Source of the DNA: CADCWK01 sp035944555
GTDB lineage: Bacteria > Chloroflexota > Chloroflexia > Thermomicrobiales > UBA6265
DNA length: 64,000 nucleotides
NCBI GenBank assembly: GCA_035944555.1
Contig: DASZAY010000029.1
Coordinates: 9,859-73,858, forward strand
Direction of reading: 5' to 3'
The position numbers and the translations under genes are program-made. Below, piece by piece: positions 43,511 through 52,327 of this stretch. Position 1 is the stretch's first letter. Every line of letters begins with the position of its first letter. The notes under the pieces are model-generated. The model was not told the origin of the DNA and did not search any database. It saw only the letters and a program-made list of their open reading frames with translations.

Positions 43511-44038
43511 ATGCGTGTCACGGTCCTGATTCTCAGTCTGTTGCTCGGCGCGGTCATGTTCTTCCAGACGGTGCTGGTAAGTGGTCTCGGCTCCATGGCC
43601 TAGGACGAAGGCACGGAGCAGTCTGGCGCCGTCGGGGTCTTTATGGCGCTGATCTGGCTGGTCGCCGCGGCGTTCGTCCTGCCACTTCCGATGGTCTCGG
43701 TCGTCCTGTTCGTCATCGCCGGCGTCCTCGGCTTCGCGGCGAGTGGGGACTTTCCCGATCTCGCCGTCTGGGGTGGCATCTCACTCGTCCTGGCGCTGCT
43801 CTCGCTGTTCGGTTGGCGCGGCAAGCGCAAGGAGCGCCGTGAGCGCCAGGTCGAGCGCGCCCGCCAGACGGAGCGGGACGACCGCATGGAGCAGCTCCTG
43901 ACGCAGCAGCGAAACCAGCCGACGTTCACCCCGGTGATGGGCTCAGCCTGTCCATCATGTGGCCACCCGAACCCGGACGGCACCCGGTTCTGCGGCAACT
44001 GCGGACAGACACTGGTCGCGGCTGGACGGACGACCTGA
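43511..44038 (+). pseudogene. Membrane protein with C-terminal zinc ribbon, interrupted by an in-frame TAG
   Basis: From ATG 43511 (GGAGAGGG upstream) the frame reads MRVTVLILSLLLGAVMFFQT and so on to GLGSMA, then TAG at 43601-43603. It continues in the same frame as DEGTEQSGAVGVFMALIWLV to a stop at 44038. The whole reading gives a 175-residue protein: three hydrophobic segments, a basic coiled-coil-like stretch rich in Arg and Glu, and a C-terminal zinc ribbon CPSCGHPNP...CGNCGQ. The continuity across the stop argues for one gene with a nonsense change or a sequence error. A shorter protein from ATG 43643 may still be made. Confidence 0.75.
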
Positions 44039-44058
44039 TACCGATCCCGGTTCCAGAT

Positions 44059-44109
44059 GGACAAGCCGACACCCCGACGGAACTCGTCCGTCGGGGTGTC
44101 GGCTTGTCC
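44059..44109 (+). terminator. Very long perfect hairpin after the zinc-ribbon gene
   Basis: 44059-44081 pairs with 44087-44109 without a mismatch, a 23-base-pair stem with loop ACTCG, starting 21 bases after the stop. No T-run follows. It is one of the most stable hairpins in the window. Confidence 0.8.
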
Positions 44110-44290
44110 GGCGTGTCTCGCGTATGGCGACCGCATGGGGATCGATTCCCCGGGATCACGGCATAGGGATTGCCTTGCGATCCGCTGTGCGAGCGGTGGC
44201 CGTTCGCGATGACACCCCGGTCGCGGGGTCCGATCGTCACGGGGATCGGGGGCGCAACCTACGGGATCAGGCCACCCCCGGCGGGACCCG

Positions 44291-44443
44291 TCAGCGATCC
44301 GTGGCCCCCATGAACGGGATGAAGTGCCAGCGGGACCGGGTGGCCTTCTGCGACACCTGCCAGGCCGGCGGCGCCTGCCGCGCGCGGATCGCGGCTACCT
44401 CGCGTTCCGAGTCGATGAGCATCTCGATCATGCGCAGTTCCAA
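44291..44443 (-). CDS. Possible 50-residue protein
   Basis: The short frame begins at TTG 44443 with GGAGGG five to six bases upstream, or at ATG 44431. It reads MELRMIEMLIDSEREVAAIR and so on, ending RWHFIPFMGATDR. Almost every codon ends in G or C, as in the real genes here. It looks soluble and amphipathic. I know no family for it. Confidence 0.4.
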   Translation of the reverse strand: MELRMIEMLIDSEREVAAIRARQAPPAWQVSQKATRSRWHFIPFMGATDR

Positions 44444-44672
44444 GGGAACCCTCCATCGTCCTCGACTCGTCGTACCATCCGATGAGCCTGAACCCAGTAT
44501 CCGGGGGCATCGGGGTAAGTGCCGTCCTCATTGAAACGAATGTTCTAGCCGACGGAATTGACCGTCCGGCACCGGTCGTCGGGTACAATCCGCACACGCG
44601 TTCTATGGTGGTGAGCTATCGATCTGGATGGCTCGCTGTCCACCATGCCCGGACCAGCGAGGGGGAGTCGGG

Positions 44673-45671
44673 GTGTATCACCCAACCACACGGGTCCTGA
44701 CCGTCCTGGAGTTGCTCCAGGCGCGCCATCGCATCGGCGGCACCGAGCTGGCCGAGCGACTGGAAGTCGACAAGCGGACCATCCGTCGCTACATCACCAT
44801 GCTCCAGGACCTCGGTATCCCGGTCGAGACCGAGCGGGGTCGCTACGGCGGGTACCGGATCCGCGGCGGCCATCGCCTGCCACCGATGATGTTCACCGAC
44901 GACGAGGCGCTGGCCGTCGTTCTCGGGTTGCTGGCCGCCCGCCGGCTCGGACTCACGGCGAGCGCGCCGGACACTGAGGGCGCGCTCGCCAAGATCGAGC
45001 GGGTGCTGCCGGACGCGCTGCGCGAGCAGGTCCGCGCCGTCCAGGGCGCCCTGAGCCTGGACCTGACTCCGGCCGAGGCTGCCCCGACCAGCGGCACCGT
45101 CACGCTGATCAGCCGGGCCATCACCCAGCGCCGGCCGGTCTGGCTACGCTACACCGCCGGCTACGACAAGGGCACGACCGAGCGGGTGATCGAGCCGTAC
45201 GGCATCGTCTACCGCGCCGGGCGCTGGTACGCCGTCGGGTTCTGCCGGTTGCGGACCGAGCTGCGCTGCTTCCGGCTGGACCGGATCGAAGACGCCGAGC
45301 TGCGCGAGGGCGTGTTCTTCCGCCCAGACGAGTTTGATCCGGTCGCCTTCCTCCTGGACTCCCTGGCTCGCGTCCCGGAGGAATGGGACGTCGAACTCCT
45401 GCTCGAGACGACGATCGAGGAGGCCCGTGACCGGATCCCACCCGCGCTGGCCCTGCTGGAGGAAGTGCCCGGCGGCGTCCAGATGCGCAATTCGGTCGGC
45501 GACCTGGACTGGCTGGCCCGCGACCTGGCCTCCCTCCCCTTCGCCTTCTCCGTGATCCGGCCGGTCGAGCTGCAGGATGCACTTGCCCGCCAGGCCGAGC
45601 TGCTCCTCGCCAACGCCCGCCGGCCCATCCCGATCCCGGAGGCGCCGGTCACCGCCGAGGTCGCCGATTAG
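44673..45671 (+). CDS. YafY/PafC-type WYL transcriptional regulator
   Basis: A 332-residue regulator. The N-terminal helix-turn-helix (VLTVLELLQARHRIGGTELA, LEVDKRTIRRYITMLQDLGI) has the wing ERGRYGGYRIRGG. The WYL domain at about 145-225 (AITQRRPVWLRYTAG, IEPYGIVYRAGRWYAVGFCR, ELRCFRLDRIEDAEL) and a WCX-like C-terminal domain follow. The start is GTG 44673 with GAGGGGG seven bases upstream. This is the second WYL regulator in the window (see 19314) but only moderately similar. It is convergent with an aldo/keto reductase, separated by a terminator. Confidence 0.9.
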   Translation: MYHPTTRVLTVLELLQARHRIGGTELAERLEVDKRTIRRYITMLQDLGIPVETERGRYGGYRIRGGHRLPPMMFTDDEALAVVLGLLAARRLGLTASAPDTEGALAKIERVLPDALREQVRAVQGALSLDLTPAEAAPTSGTVTLISRAITQRRPVWLRYTAGYDKGTTERVIEPYGIVYRAGRWYAVGFCRLRTELRCFRLDRIEDAELREGVFFRPDEFDPVAFLLDSLARVPEEWDVELLLETTIEEARDRIPPALALLEEVPGGVQMRNSVGDLDWLARDLASLPFAFSVIRPVELQDALARQAELLLANARRPIPIPEAPVTAEVAD

Positions 45672-45695
45672 ACGCGTCGCCAGCGACAGGACAGC

Positions 45696-45740
45696 GAAAC
45701 GGCCCGACCCCGGGAATTGCTCCCGGGGCCGGGCCGTTTC
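45696..45740. terminator. Bidirectional terminator between the WYL and aldo/keto reductase genes
   Basis: 45696-45715 (GAAACGGCCCGACCCCGGGA) pairs with 45721-45740 with a single mismatch, loop ATTGC. The stem starts with GAAAC and ends GTTTC, giving a few A/T pairs at its base in each direction. Confidence 0.85.
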
Positions 45741-45772
45741 GGTGTCAGATGATCCGGGGCAGACCCGTCCGC

Positions 45773-46699
45773 CTACAGGGCGGCGACCTCGTCGCGCTCC
45801 TCCGGCGTTAGGCGCCAGCCAGCCGCGGCCAGGTTCTGCGGCAGCTGCTCGACGGTCCGGGCACCGACGATGACGGAGCCGACCTGCCGGTGAGCGAGCA
45901 GGAAGGCGATCGCCAGCTCGCCGACGGTGTGACCCCGCGCCTCGGCCCACTCGGAAAGCCGGTCGACCCTGGCCATGTTCTCCGGCGTCGCGCGGTTGGC
46001 GTAGCTCTTCATCTTCGCCAGCCGCGTCCCCTCGGGCGCCGACGTCGTGCCGCGATACTTGCCCGTCAGCAGCCCCGACGCCAGCGGCGTGTACGGGATG
46101 ATCCCGAAGCCCAGCGCGTCGGCCGCCCCGAGCAGCGTCGGGTCGCTGAGCCCGTCGATCAGGTTCCACCGGTTCTGGGCCGAGATCCACGGTGACAGCC
46201 CGTGCTGCCGGGCGATCCCCTGCCCCTCGGCGATCTGCCAGGCGGTGTAGTTGCTGTTGCCGATGTAGCGGACCTTGCCGGCGCGGACGAGGTCGTCCAG
46301 CGCCCGCAGCGTCTCGTCCTGCGGCGTCCGGTCGTCGAACCGGTGAACCTGGAGCAGGTCGACGTGGTCGACGCCAAGCCGCCGGAGCGAGTTCTCGACG
46401 GATTGCGTCAGCCACCGACGTGAGGTGCCCTGCTCGTAGAGGCCGTCGCCGAACTGCATGCCGGCCTTGGTCGTAAGCACGACGCCGTCACGCCGCCCCT
46501 TGAGCGCCTGCCCGACCAGTTCCTCCGAGTGCCCCCTGGAGTAGACGTCGGCCGTGTCGACGAAGGTGATGCCTTGGTCCAGCGCCGCCTGGATGACGCG
46601 GACCGCCTCGTCGCCATCGACCGTCGCGCCGAACGTGTTGCCGCCAAGCCCGATCTCCGAGACGAGCAGCCCGCTGTTGCCGAGATTCCGCAATTCCAT
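45773..46699 (-). CDS. Aldo/keto reductase
   Basis: A 308-residue (beta/alpha)8 NADPH-dependent reductase. The signature FVDTADVYSRGHSEELVG carries the catalytic Asp and Tyr. Lys is in VVLTTKAGMQFG. His is in LLQVHRFDDRTP. The C-terminal IVGARTVEQLPQNLAAAGW binds the cofactor phosphate in relatives. Members reduce aldehydes and ketones or act on sugars, and the substrate is unknown. The ATG 46699 has no strong ribosome-binding site. The gene is not in an obvious operon. Confidence 0.92.
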   Translation of the reverse strand: MELRNLGNSGLLVSEIGLGGNTFGATVDGDEAVRVIQAALDQGITFVDTADVYSRGHSEELVGQALKGRRDGVVLTTKAGMQFGDGLYEQGTSRRWLTQSVENSLRRLGVDHVDLLQVHRFDDRTPQDETLRALDDLVRAGKVRYIGNSNYTAWQIAEGQGIARQHGLSPWISAQNRWNLIDGLSDPTLLGAADALGFGIIPYTPLASGLLTGKYRGTTSAPEGTRLAKMKSYANRATPENMARVDRLSEWAEARGHTVGELAIAFLLAHRQVGSVIVGARTVEQLPQNLAAAGWRLTPEERDEVAAL

Positions 46700-46806
46700 C
46701 GGTCGTCATCGCTCCCTGCCAGCGCGAGCGGGAATACCACGCCGGTATCCCGCTCTGCGTCGATCGCTACGGGAACGGTCGCACATGGCGCACGAGTCCG
46801 CCCGGC

Positions 46807-48429
46807 TTATGTACGCGGCGGTCGCGTCGGTTGCACCGTCGGAGGAGGCGGGGGCGGAGTCGCGGTCGGTGGTTGAGCCGTCGCGGTGGGTGGCGGGATG
46901 GTCGCTGTGGGAGGGCGTACGGTAGCGGTCGGCGGGCGGACCGTCGCTGTAGGTGGTCGGACCGTCGCTGTGGGCGGTCGGACCGTCGCCGTCGGAGGGC
47001 GAATCGTTGCGGTCGCGCGCAGCGTTGGGGTGGGCGTCGGCGGACGGATCGTCGCCGTCGGCCTGGGCGTCGAGGTCCCCCGTGGCGGGCGACCCGGTGT
47101 GGCGGTGGCAGTCACTGACGTACGGGCTGACGCGCTCGCTGAAGCACTGGCGGAGGCCGATGCGCTGGCGGATGGTGAAGCCGATGCGCTCGGGGACGGG
47201 CTGGGCGATGGGCGGGTCGGGCCGGGGGGTGCGACGTCGGGCTGGTACGGCCAGGCACCCGTCGCCGGTGGCCAGAGCTGGACCTCGGTGATCGCCCCGA
47301 GGACATCGGCCTGAAAAGGATTCTCGACCGTGAAGCGAACGTAGCGCGTCGCAAACGACACGTTCAGCGCCTGCCACTGCCCGGTCGGTCCGCTCCCGTA
47401 CGTCCCGACCGTCGCCCACGTGGAGCCGTTGGTCGACCACGCCACGATCATCCGATCGGTCACGCCTGGTGCGCCGAGCAGCCAGCGCAGCCGGCCGACG
47501 CTCCGGGTCGCGCCGAGGTCAACGGTCAGGGAAGCGGTCGCGGCGGGCCCGGCTCCGGCAGTTCGCCAGCCGGTCGCGGGGTTCATATCGGTGACGGCAC
47601 CGGCTCCGGTCGTGTTCCCGGAGCCGAAGGACGCCGCGATCACGTGCCGGTAGAGGATGTCGTTGCCGCGGCCGCTCAGCTTCTGGTCGTAGTACGGGTC
47701 GGCCGCCCAGGTGCCGGTCAGGTCCGAGATCGCGACCGCCCGCCCGGCGTACCCGGCGTCGATGGCCGCCTGGTACCGGGGATCGAGACCGATGTACGGG
47801 TAGAGCGGGGACGACGGATCGAGCTCCCCGGAGACATACAGCGCAAGATGGACGAGGTGACCGCGGGCGGCGTCGGTCCCATTGGCCCACGTGAACGACG
47901 CCTGCCCGTCCCAGGTGATGCCGATCCCGGCCGGGTTCCGGTGGTTGGCCCAGTAGTTGGTCCGCCAGGTGTCCGTTTCCAGCGCGGACTGGGCGACGAC
48001 GATCGCCGGGTCCAGCCCGACCTGCGGTGCGAGCCGGTAGACCTCATTGATGTAGAGCGAGACGTCGTTGGGTTGCCTCGCCCCGAACCGGCCAGCGAAG
48101 GTGATCGCCGTGGCGGCACTTCCCCGCGTCGGCCCGAGCAGCGCGTCACCGGGCGCCATCGGGCGGACGGCGCCGGACTGCCCCTCCACCCGATCGGCCC
48201 GCGGCCAGAGCGCCGACCACGCCGCTCCCGGCACCGCCGCCAGCATCACCGTGGCCGCGATGAGCGTCACCACCGCGACGAGCATCCCGCGCCTGCCGGC
48301 GGGAACGGGATGGCGCCGTGCCGTGCGCTTCGCCGCGCTCGTTGTCCACCCCGTGGTCCCGCGTGCCGGGCCATGCTGGCCCGTCCGGGCGCCCGGTCGC
48401 GCACGCTTCGATCGGCCGTGCCCGGTCAT
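46807..48429 (-). CDS. Secreted glucosaminidase with F5/8-type (discoidin) domain and repeat tail
   Basis: A 540-residue exported protein. A long basic N-terminus is followed by a membrane-spanning signal (MLVAVVTLIAATVMLAAVPG). The glucosaminidase domain at about 110-235 has SLYINEVYRLAPQVGLDPAI, the probable catalytic Glu in AQSALETDTWRTNYW and NPAGIGITWDG. A discoidin/F5-8-type carbohydrate-binding domain follows at about 250-385 (NPATGWRTAGAG, YVRFTVENPFQADV). The C-terminus is low complexity: Ser-Ala alternation and then (RPPTATV) repeats. A role in peptidoglycan remodelling or surface attachment is likely. There is no LPxTG signal. Confidence 0.85.
   Translation of the reverse strand: MTGHGRSKRARPGARTGQHGPARGTTGWTTSAAKRTARRHPVPAGRRGMLVAVVTLIAATVMLAAVPGAAWSALWPRADRVEGQSGAVRPMAPGDALLGPTRGSAATAITFAGRFGARQPNDVSLYINEVYRLAPQVGLDPAIVVAQSALETDTWRTNYWANHRNPAGIGITWDGQASFTWANGTDAARGHLVHLALYVSGELDPSSPLYPYIGLDPRYQAAIDAGYAGRAVAISDLTGTWAADPYYDQKLSGRGNDILYRHVIAASFGSGNTTGAGAVTDMNPATGWRTAGAGPAATASLTVDLGATRSVGRLRWLLGAPGVTDRMIVAWSTNGSTWATVGTYGSGPTGQWQALNVSFATRYVRFTVENPFQADVLGAITEVQLWPPATGAWPYQPDVAPPGPTRPSPSPSPSASASPSASASASASASASASARTSVTATATPGRPPRGTSTPRPTATIRPPTPTPTLRATATIRPPTATVRPPTATVRPPTATVRPPTATVRPPTATIPPPTATAQPPTATPPPPPPTVQPTRPPRT
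46886..47010. repeat. Tandem 21-base repeats encoding RPPTATV
   Basis: In the 3' part of the glucosaminidase gene a 21-base unit (plus strand, near GTGGGCGGTCGGACCGTCGC) is repeated about five to six times with few changes. It gives a proline/threonine-rich heptapeptide repeat, likely a wall-spanning stalk. Copy number could vary by slippage. Confidence 0.8.
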
Positions 48430-48549
48430 GGTCGGTCTCCCCTCGTCCATCCTGTTATCAATCCCGCTGGTGGTATGCCCATGGTAGCGGATCGCCCGGG
48501 GCACCGAACCATCTGGACCGTCCCAGGATGACGGGGAACAGGCGGCAAT

Positions 48550-49527
48550 TCAGACAGTGGCCCGCGAGCACCGGGCGACCTGTTCGTCCAGCCAACCCAC
48601 GACACCGGCGATGATCTCCGGACCGGCTGGCTCGTTGAAGGTCTCGTGGAGCAGCCCCGGGAATGGCCGGACCGTCAGATCGGCGCTGCCGACCCGGTCC
48701 GCGAAGGTGCGGGAGCCGGCCGGGACGACGACAGTGTCCGCCTCCCCGTAGATCAGGAGGGTCGGCAGGGTGATCCGATCCAGGCGCTGCCGCGCGTTCC
48801 GGCCGGCGGCAGCCATCTGGTACGCCATCTGGAGACTCGTTGGGCCGTGGTTGAGGAGCGGATCCAGCTTCCACAGCCGGGCGATCTCCGGGTCGCTGCT
48901 CAACCCGGCGGTGTTGTCCCTGGGGATGGGCAACCGTGGCACCAGGCGGGACAGACCGCCGAGCAACCGGTAGACAGGCGGCGGCGGGTCAATGGGGAGT
49001 TGCAGGGCCGGGGAGCTGAGGATCAGCCCGGCGAGTTCCTGCTGATCGGGCAGCGCCAGCACGTACCGCGTCGCGATCAGCCCACCCATTGAGTGGCCGA
49101 ACAGGAACGGGGAACGATCACCCGTCCCGCGCCGTTCGGCAGCCTCCCGGGCGATGTCCACGATCAGGTCCAGGTCCTCGACGAAGTCGTCGAATCGGCT
49201 GATGCGGAACCGGGCACCCTCGCTCCGCCCGTGACCACGGACGTCCGGCGCGACGACGGTGTAGCCGTGGCCGTTGAGCGCCCGGATCAGCTGGCCAAGG
49301 CGGCCGGTGTACTCGCCGAAGCCATGGACCAGCACCACCGTCCCGCGATCCGGCTCTGCCCGGCCAGCCGGGTGCCAGATGCCGTACCAGATCCCGTGAT
49401 CTCGCGTGCCGGTCAGCACGCCAGAACGATCCGGCTCCCGGGGCGGGGCGAAGCGGGGCACGTCCGGATCAGACACTGCCCGTCCGGCCTCCACCAAGCC
49501 CTCGTCCCGCGTCTCCGTATCGCTCAT
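48550..49527 (-). CDS. Alpha/beta hydrolase (serine aminopeptidase S33/monoacylglycerol lipase-like)
   Basis: A 325-residue hydrolase. The oxyanion motif is VVLVHGFGEYTGR, the nucleophile elbow is FLFGHSMGGLIAT, the acid is in LLIYGEADTVVV and the His in PGLLHETFNEP. The order and spacing match the lysophospholipase/monoglyceride lipase group. There is no signal peptide. ATG 49527 has AGGAGA nine bases before it, overlapping the stop of the upstream membrane gene, so the two are cotranscribed. Confidence 0.9.
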   Translation of the reverse strand: MSDTETRDEGLVEAGRAVSDPDVPRFAPPREPDRSGVLTGTRDHGIWYGIWHPAGRAEPDRGTVVLVHGFGEYTGRLGQLIRALNGHGYTVVAPDVRGHGRSEGARFRISRFDDFVEDLDLIVDIAREAAERRGTGDRSPFLFGHSMGGLIATRYVLALPDQQELAGLILSSPALQLPIDPPPPVYRLLGGLSRLVPRLPIPRDNTAGLSSDPEIARLWKLDPLLNHGPTSLQMAYQMAAAGRNARQRLDRITLPTLLIYGEADTVVVPAGSRTFADRVGSADLTVRPFPGLLHETFNEPAGPEIIAGVVGWLDEQVARCSRATV

Positions 49528-49536
49528 CCTGCTCTC

Positions 49537-49902
49537 CTATCCGCCCGGTGCCTGGTCCGACAGCAGGCGCGCCACCAGCGTTACCGCGACCAACGCGGCC
49601 AGCGCGGCGTTGACGATGGTTACGGTCCGCAGCCGGGGCTGCATTTCCGCCGGGGCGATCGAGCGCGCGTCCCAGGCGAGGAAGGCCGCCGCGACGAGCG
49701 CGACGGCCGCGATCCCCAGCGCCAGGTTGACGTCGTAGAGCAGGCCGACGAACGGCGCGACGAGGATGCCCGCACTGAGCAGGCACCCGGGCAACCGGTT
49801 TCGCAGTCGCCGGACGGCGGCTGGATCCAGCGGCGGCCGGTCGCCCGGCCCGCCGCTTCGCCCTCCGGTCGCCGACCGTGCCGTCCTCGTCTGATCCGCC
49901 AC
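49537..49902 (-). CDS. Small membrane protein between two hydrolase genes
   Basis: A 121-residue protein with three hydrophobic segments (about residues 42-59, 62-78 and 97-115) after a polar N-terminus. The start is GTG 49902 with GGGGAG seven bases upstream. I do not recognise a family. Its stop is nine bases before the next gene start, and an esterase gene ends 44 bases upstream, so the three genes form a run on one strand. Function unknown. Confidence 0.65.
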   Translation of the reverse strand: MADQTRTARSATGGRSGGPGDRPPLDPAAVRRLRNRLPGCLLSAGILVAPFVGLLYDVNLALGIAAVALVAAAFLAWDARSIAPAEMQPRLRTVTIVNAALAALVAVTLVARLLSDQAPGG

Positions 49903-49946
49903 GCACCTACTCCCCGGTCGGTCACGAGCTGCCGACACCGTACCGG

Positions 49947-50933
49947 CTAGAGCGCCAGCTCCTCGGCCATGAACGTGAACAGGTCCGCGAGCAGGGCGTC
50001 ATCGATGAGCATCGCCGAGGCGTGCTCGCTGCCGGGCACGATGATCAACTCGTGCTCGACACCGGCCTCCTCGAGTTCCGCGGCCATCACCTCCGACTGC
50101 TCAACCGGCACGATCGGGTCGTCCTCGGCGTGCATGATCAGGAACGGCGGGTCGGTCGGGTCGACCTGGCGGACGGGCGACGCTGCGACCGTCTGGGGGC
50201 AGTCCTCGATGTCGTCGCAGCCGAGGAAACCCAGTGCGACCCGGGCCTGCAGGGGTGAGACGTAGGCCAGGGCGTCGCTCGTCAGGTCCATCGGTCCTGC
50301 CAGGGAGGCGACCGCGGAGACCCGGCTGCCCGTGGTCCAGTCGCCCTCCCCCGTTACGCCGACCAGCGCCCCGAGATGACCACCAGCCGATTCGCCGATG
50401 ATGCCGACCCGCGCCGGATCGATCCCGAACCGGTCGACCTGCGCCGGCTCCCGGAGCCATTCGACCGCGGCGGCGACATCCTCAACGGCGGCGGGGTACG
50501 TGTATTCCGGAGCCAGCCGGTAGCTGATCGCGAACCCGGCGAATCCTGCCTCGGCCGTCGCCTCGCAGACCTGCCGCCAGTAATCGGCGTCCCGAGTGCC
50601 CGTGATCCAGCTACCACCATGGACGAGGACGATCGCAGCGACCGGAGCATTGCCGGAACCGGCCGGCCGGCAGGCGTCGAGGGCCAGCTCCACGCCGTCG
50701 ACCTCCCGGTACGGGATCGCTTCCTCGACAGCGACAATTCGGGACACCTCCGGGGTTGCCCTCGCTGGCGTCGCGTCCTGTGGGTTGCCGACCGGGATGA
50801 TCCCGGCGGCGGCGGGCAGAGCCGTCCCGGCCAGCAGCGCGAGACCAAGGACCGCTGCCGACGCCCGGCGCCACCAGGCGGACCGGGCGTCGGGGACAGG
50901 GAATGAGGCGCCGGACAAGGGATCAGTGGCCAC
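49947..50933 (-). CDS. Secreted alpha/beta hydrolase, esterase/lipase type
   Basis: A 328-residue exported hydrolase of the BD-FAE/hormone-sensitive-lipase group. The signal peptide (WWRRASAAVLGLALLAGTAL ... AAAG) is followed by a Thr/Pro-rich link and the catalytic domain. HGGSWITGTRD forms the oxyanion hole. GIIGESAGGHLGAL is the nucleophile elbow. MHAEDDPIVPVEQS carries the Asp and GSEHASAM the His. The start is GTG 50933 with GGAGA eight bases upstream. It is the first of three genes in a run. Confidence 0.9.
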   Translation of the reverse strand: MATDPLSGASFPVPDARSAWWRRASAAVLGLALLAGTALPAAAGIIPVGNPQDATPARATPEVSRIVAVEEAIPYREVDGVELALDACRPAGSGNAPVAAIVLVHGGSWITGTRDADYWRQVCEATAEAGFAGFAISYRLAPEYTYPAAVEDVAAAVEWLREPAQVDRFGIDPARVGIIGESAGGHLGALVGVTGEGDWTTGSRVSAVASLAGPMDLTSDALAYVSPLQARVALGFLGCDDIEDCPQTVAASPVRQVDPTDPPFLIMHAEDDPIVPVEQSEVMAAELEEAGVEHELIIVPGSEHASAMLIDDALLADLFTFMAEELAL

Positions 50934-51079
50934 GATGGTGTCTCCGGATGAGCAAGCGGTGCGTCGGCTGTCAGCGTGACGGACCCGGCGTCATCCGGCA
51001 AGGCTACCTATCAGGCAGCCATCCGCTCAGCCAGGAAGCCGGACCCTTCGGTCCGGGCCCAGCCGAGCGGGACAGCCCC

Positions 51080-52135
51080 TTACCGTTGCGTTTCGCCGAG
51101 CAACGTCGCGGTCAGGATCGCCGTCGTCCAGAGATACAGTCCGGCAGGGGTGTCCCGGGTGATGTCCAGCTCGACGACATCCGCCGAGACGATCGGCAGG
51201 TCAGCGTCCCGCACCATTCGAAGGACCCGGGCAGCCTCGCGGCTGGTCAGGCCGCCAGGGCAGGTCGTTCCCGTCGCTGGCAGGTCGACCGGGTCGATGA
51301 CATCGAGGTCGAACGAGAGGTGGACGGCCGTCACGCGCTGCCGCCGCAGGTGGGCGATGGCCGCGGCGATCCCCTCACGCAACCCGAGGTCGTCCCACTC
51401 CTCCATCGTCAGCGTCCAGATCCCGCGCTCGCGGATCATCCGGCGCTCGCCGGGATCGAGGTCGCGGACTCCGAGCAGGCAGACGTCATCCGGCCGGACG
51501 GCCACCCCGTCACCGGCGATGGACGTCAGCTCAGATGCTCCCTCGCCAAGCAGCGACGCCAGCGGTAACCCATGGACGTGCCCGCTGGGCGAGGTGTCCG
51601 GCGTGTTCAGGTCGGCGTGGGTGTCGATCCAGATCAATCCGAGCCGTCCCGGTGCCCCGTCCGGTCCGGTCATTTCCCGGACGGCCCGCGACGCGCCAGC
51701 GACGCTGCCCGCCGCGACGGCATGGTCACCACCGAACGTCAGCGCGAGCGACCCGTCGCGAACTGCCACTTCGGCCGCATCGGCCAGCGCCTGCGACGTC
51801 GCGGCGATGGCGGGCAGAAAGGCGAAGTCACGCTTGTTGCGGCGGTCCATCGCATCGGGAATGTCCGGGACCGGGATCGTGACGGCATCGCACAGGCGGG
51901 CGGCCAGGGCGGACTCGTCCCGGTCACGCCAGCGATTGCGGAGCGCGGCGTCGATGGCCGCCGGCGCCCGGTCAACACCGGGAACTTCGCAGCCGTACCA
52001 GAGCGGGACGAGGAGGGGTTGAATGGGGCCGGTCCGGAGGCGATTCGTCGGCCCGGACGGGCGATCGGTGGTGGGTCGGGACTGGAGCGCGAGGCCGGAG
52101 CCGTTGGCCACGACGCTGGTTGACAGGTCTCCCAA
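51080..52135 (-). CDS. Arginase/agmatinase/formiminoglutamase-family protein
   Basis: A 351-residue ureohydrolase. The two-manganese site is visible: FGGDHAVAAG, WIDTHADLNTPDTSPSGHVHG and SFDLDVIDP. VPLWYGCEVPGVDRAPAAI marks the start of the fold. The frame opens at TTG 52135, and the first 40 residues are not part of the known fold, so the true start may be internal. Spacing of the motifs fits arginase or formiminoglutamase more than agmatinase, but the substrate cannot be decided. A small kinase gene lies upstream on the same strand. Confidence 0.88.
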   Translation of the reverse strand: MGDLSTSVVANGSGLALQSRPTTDRPSGPTNRLRTGPIQPLLVPLWYGCEVPGVDRAPAAIDAALRNRWRDRDESALAARLCDAVTIPVPDIPDAMDRRNKRDFAFLPAIAATSQALADAAEVAVRDGSLALTFGGDHAVAAGSVAGASRAVREMTGPDGAPGRLGLIWIDTHADLNTPDTSPSGHVHGLPLASLLGEGASELTSIAGDGVAVRPDDVCLLGVRDLDPGERRMIRERGIWTLTMEEWDDLGLREGIAAAIAHLRRQRVTAVHLSFDLDVIDPVDLPATGTTCPGGLTSREAARVLRMVRDADLPIVSADVVELDITRDTPAGLYLWTTAILTATLLGETQR

Positions 52136-52327
52136 TGGAACACATTCCCGGTGCCCGCCACCGGCAGACGATCAAGCGGACACCACGCGCGAGGTCTTCC
52201 CCGCGCCGATAGCGTGTCGCACGGGCCTGACGCCCCACGCGGTGGGGATTGTACGTTCGGGATCGCAGGAGACCCGGCGGATATGTGCAGGTTCGACCCG
52301 TTGGGCTTGGGTGACGACGGGGCCGGA

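Noticed and set aside
46886..47010. CRISPR-like repeats
   Set aside because: The 21-base units are contiguous, without spacers, and code for a heptapeptide repeat.
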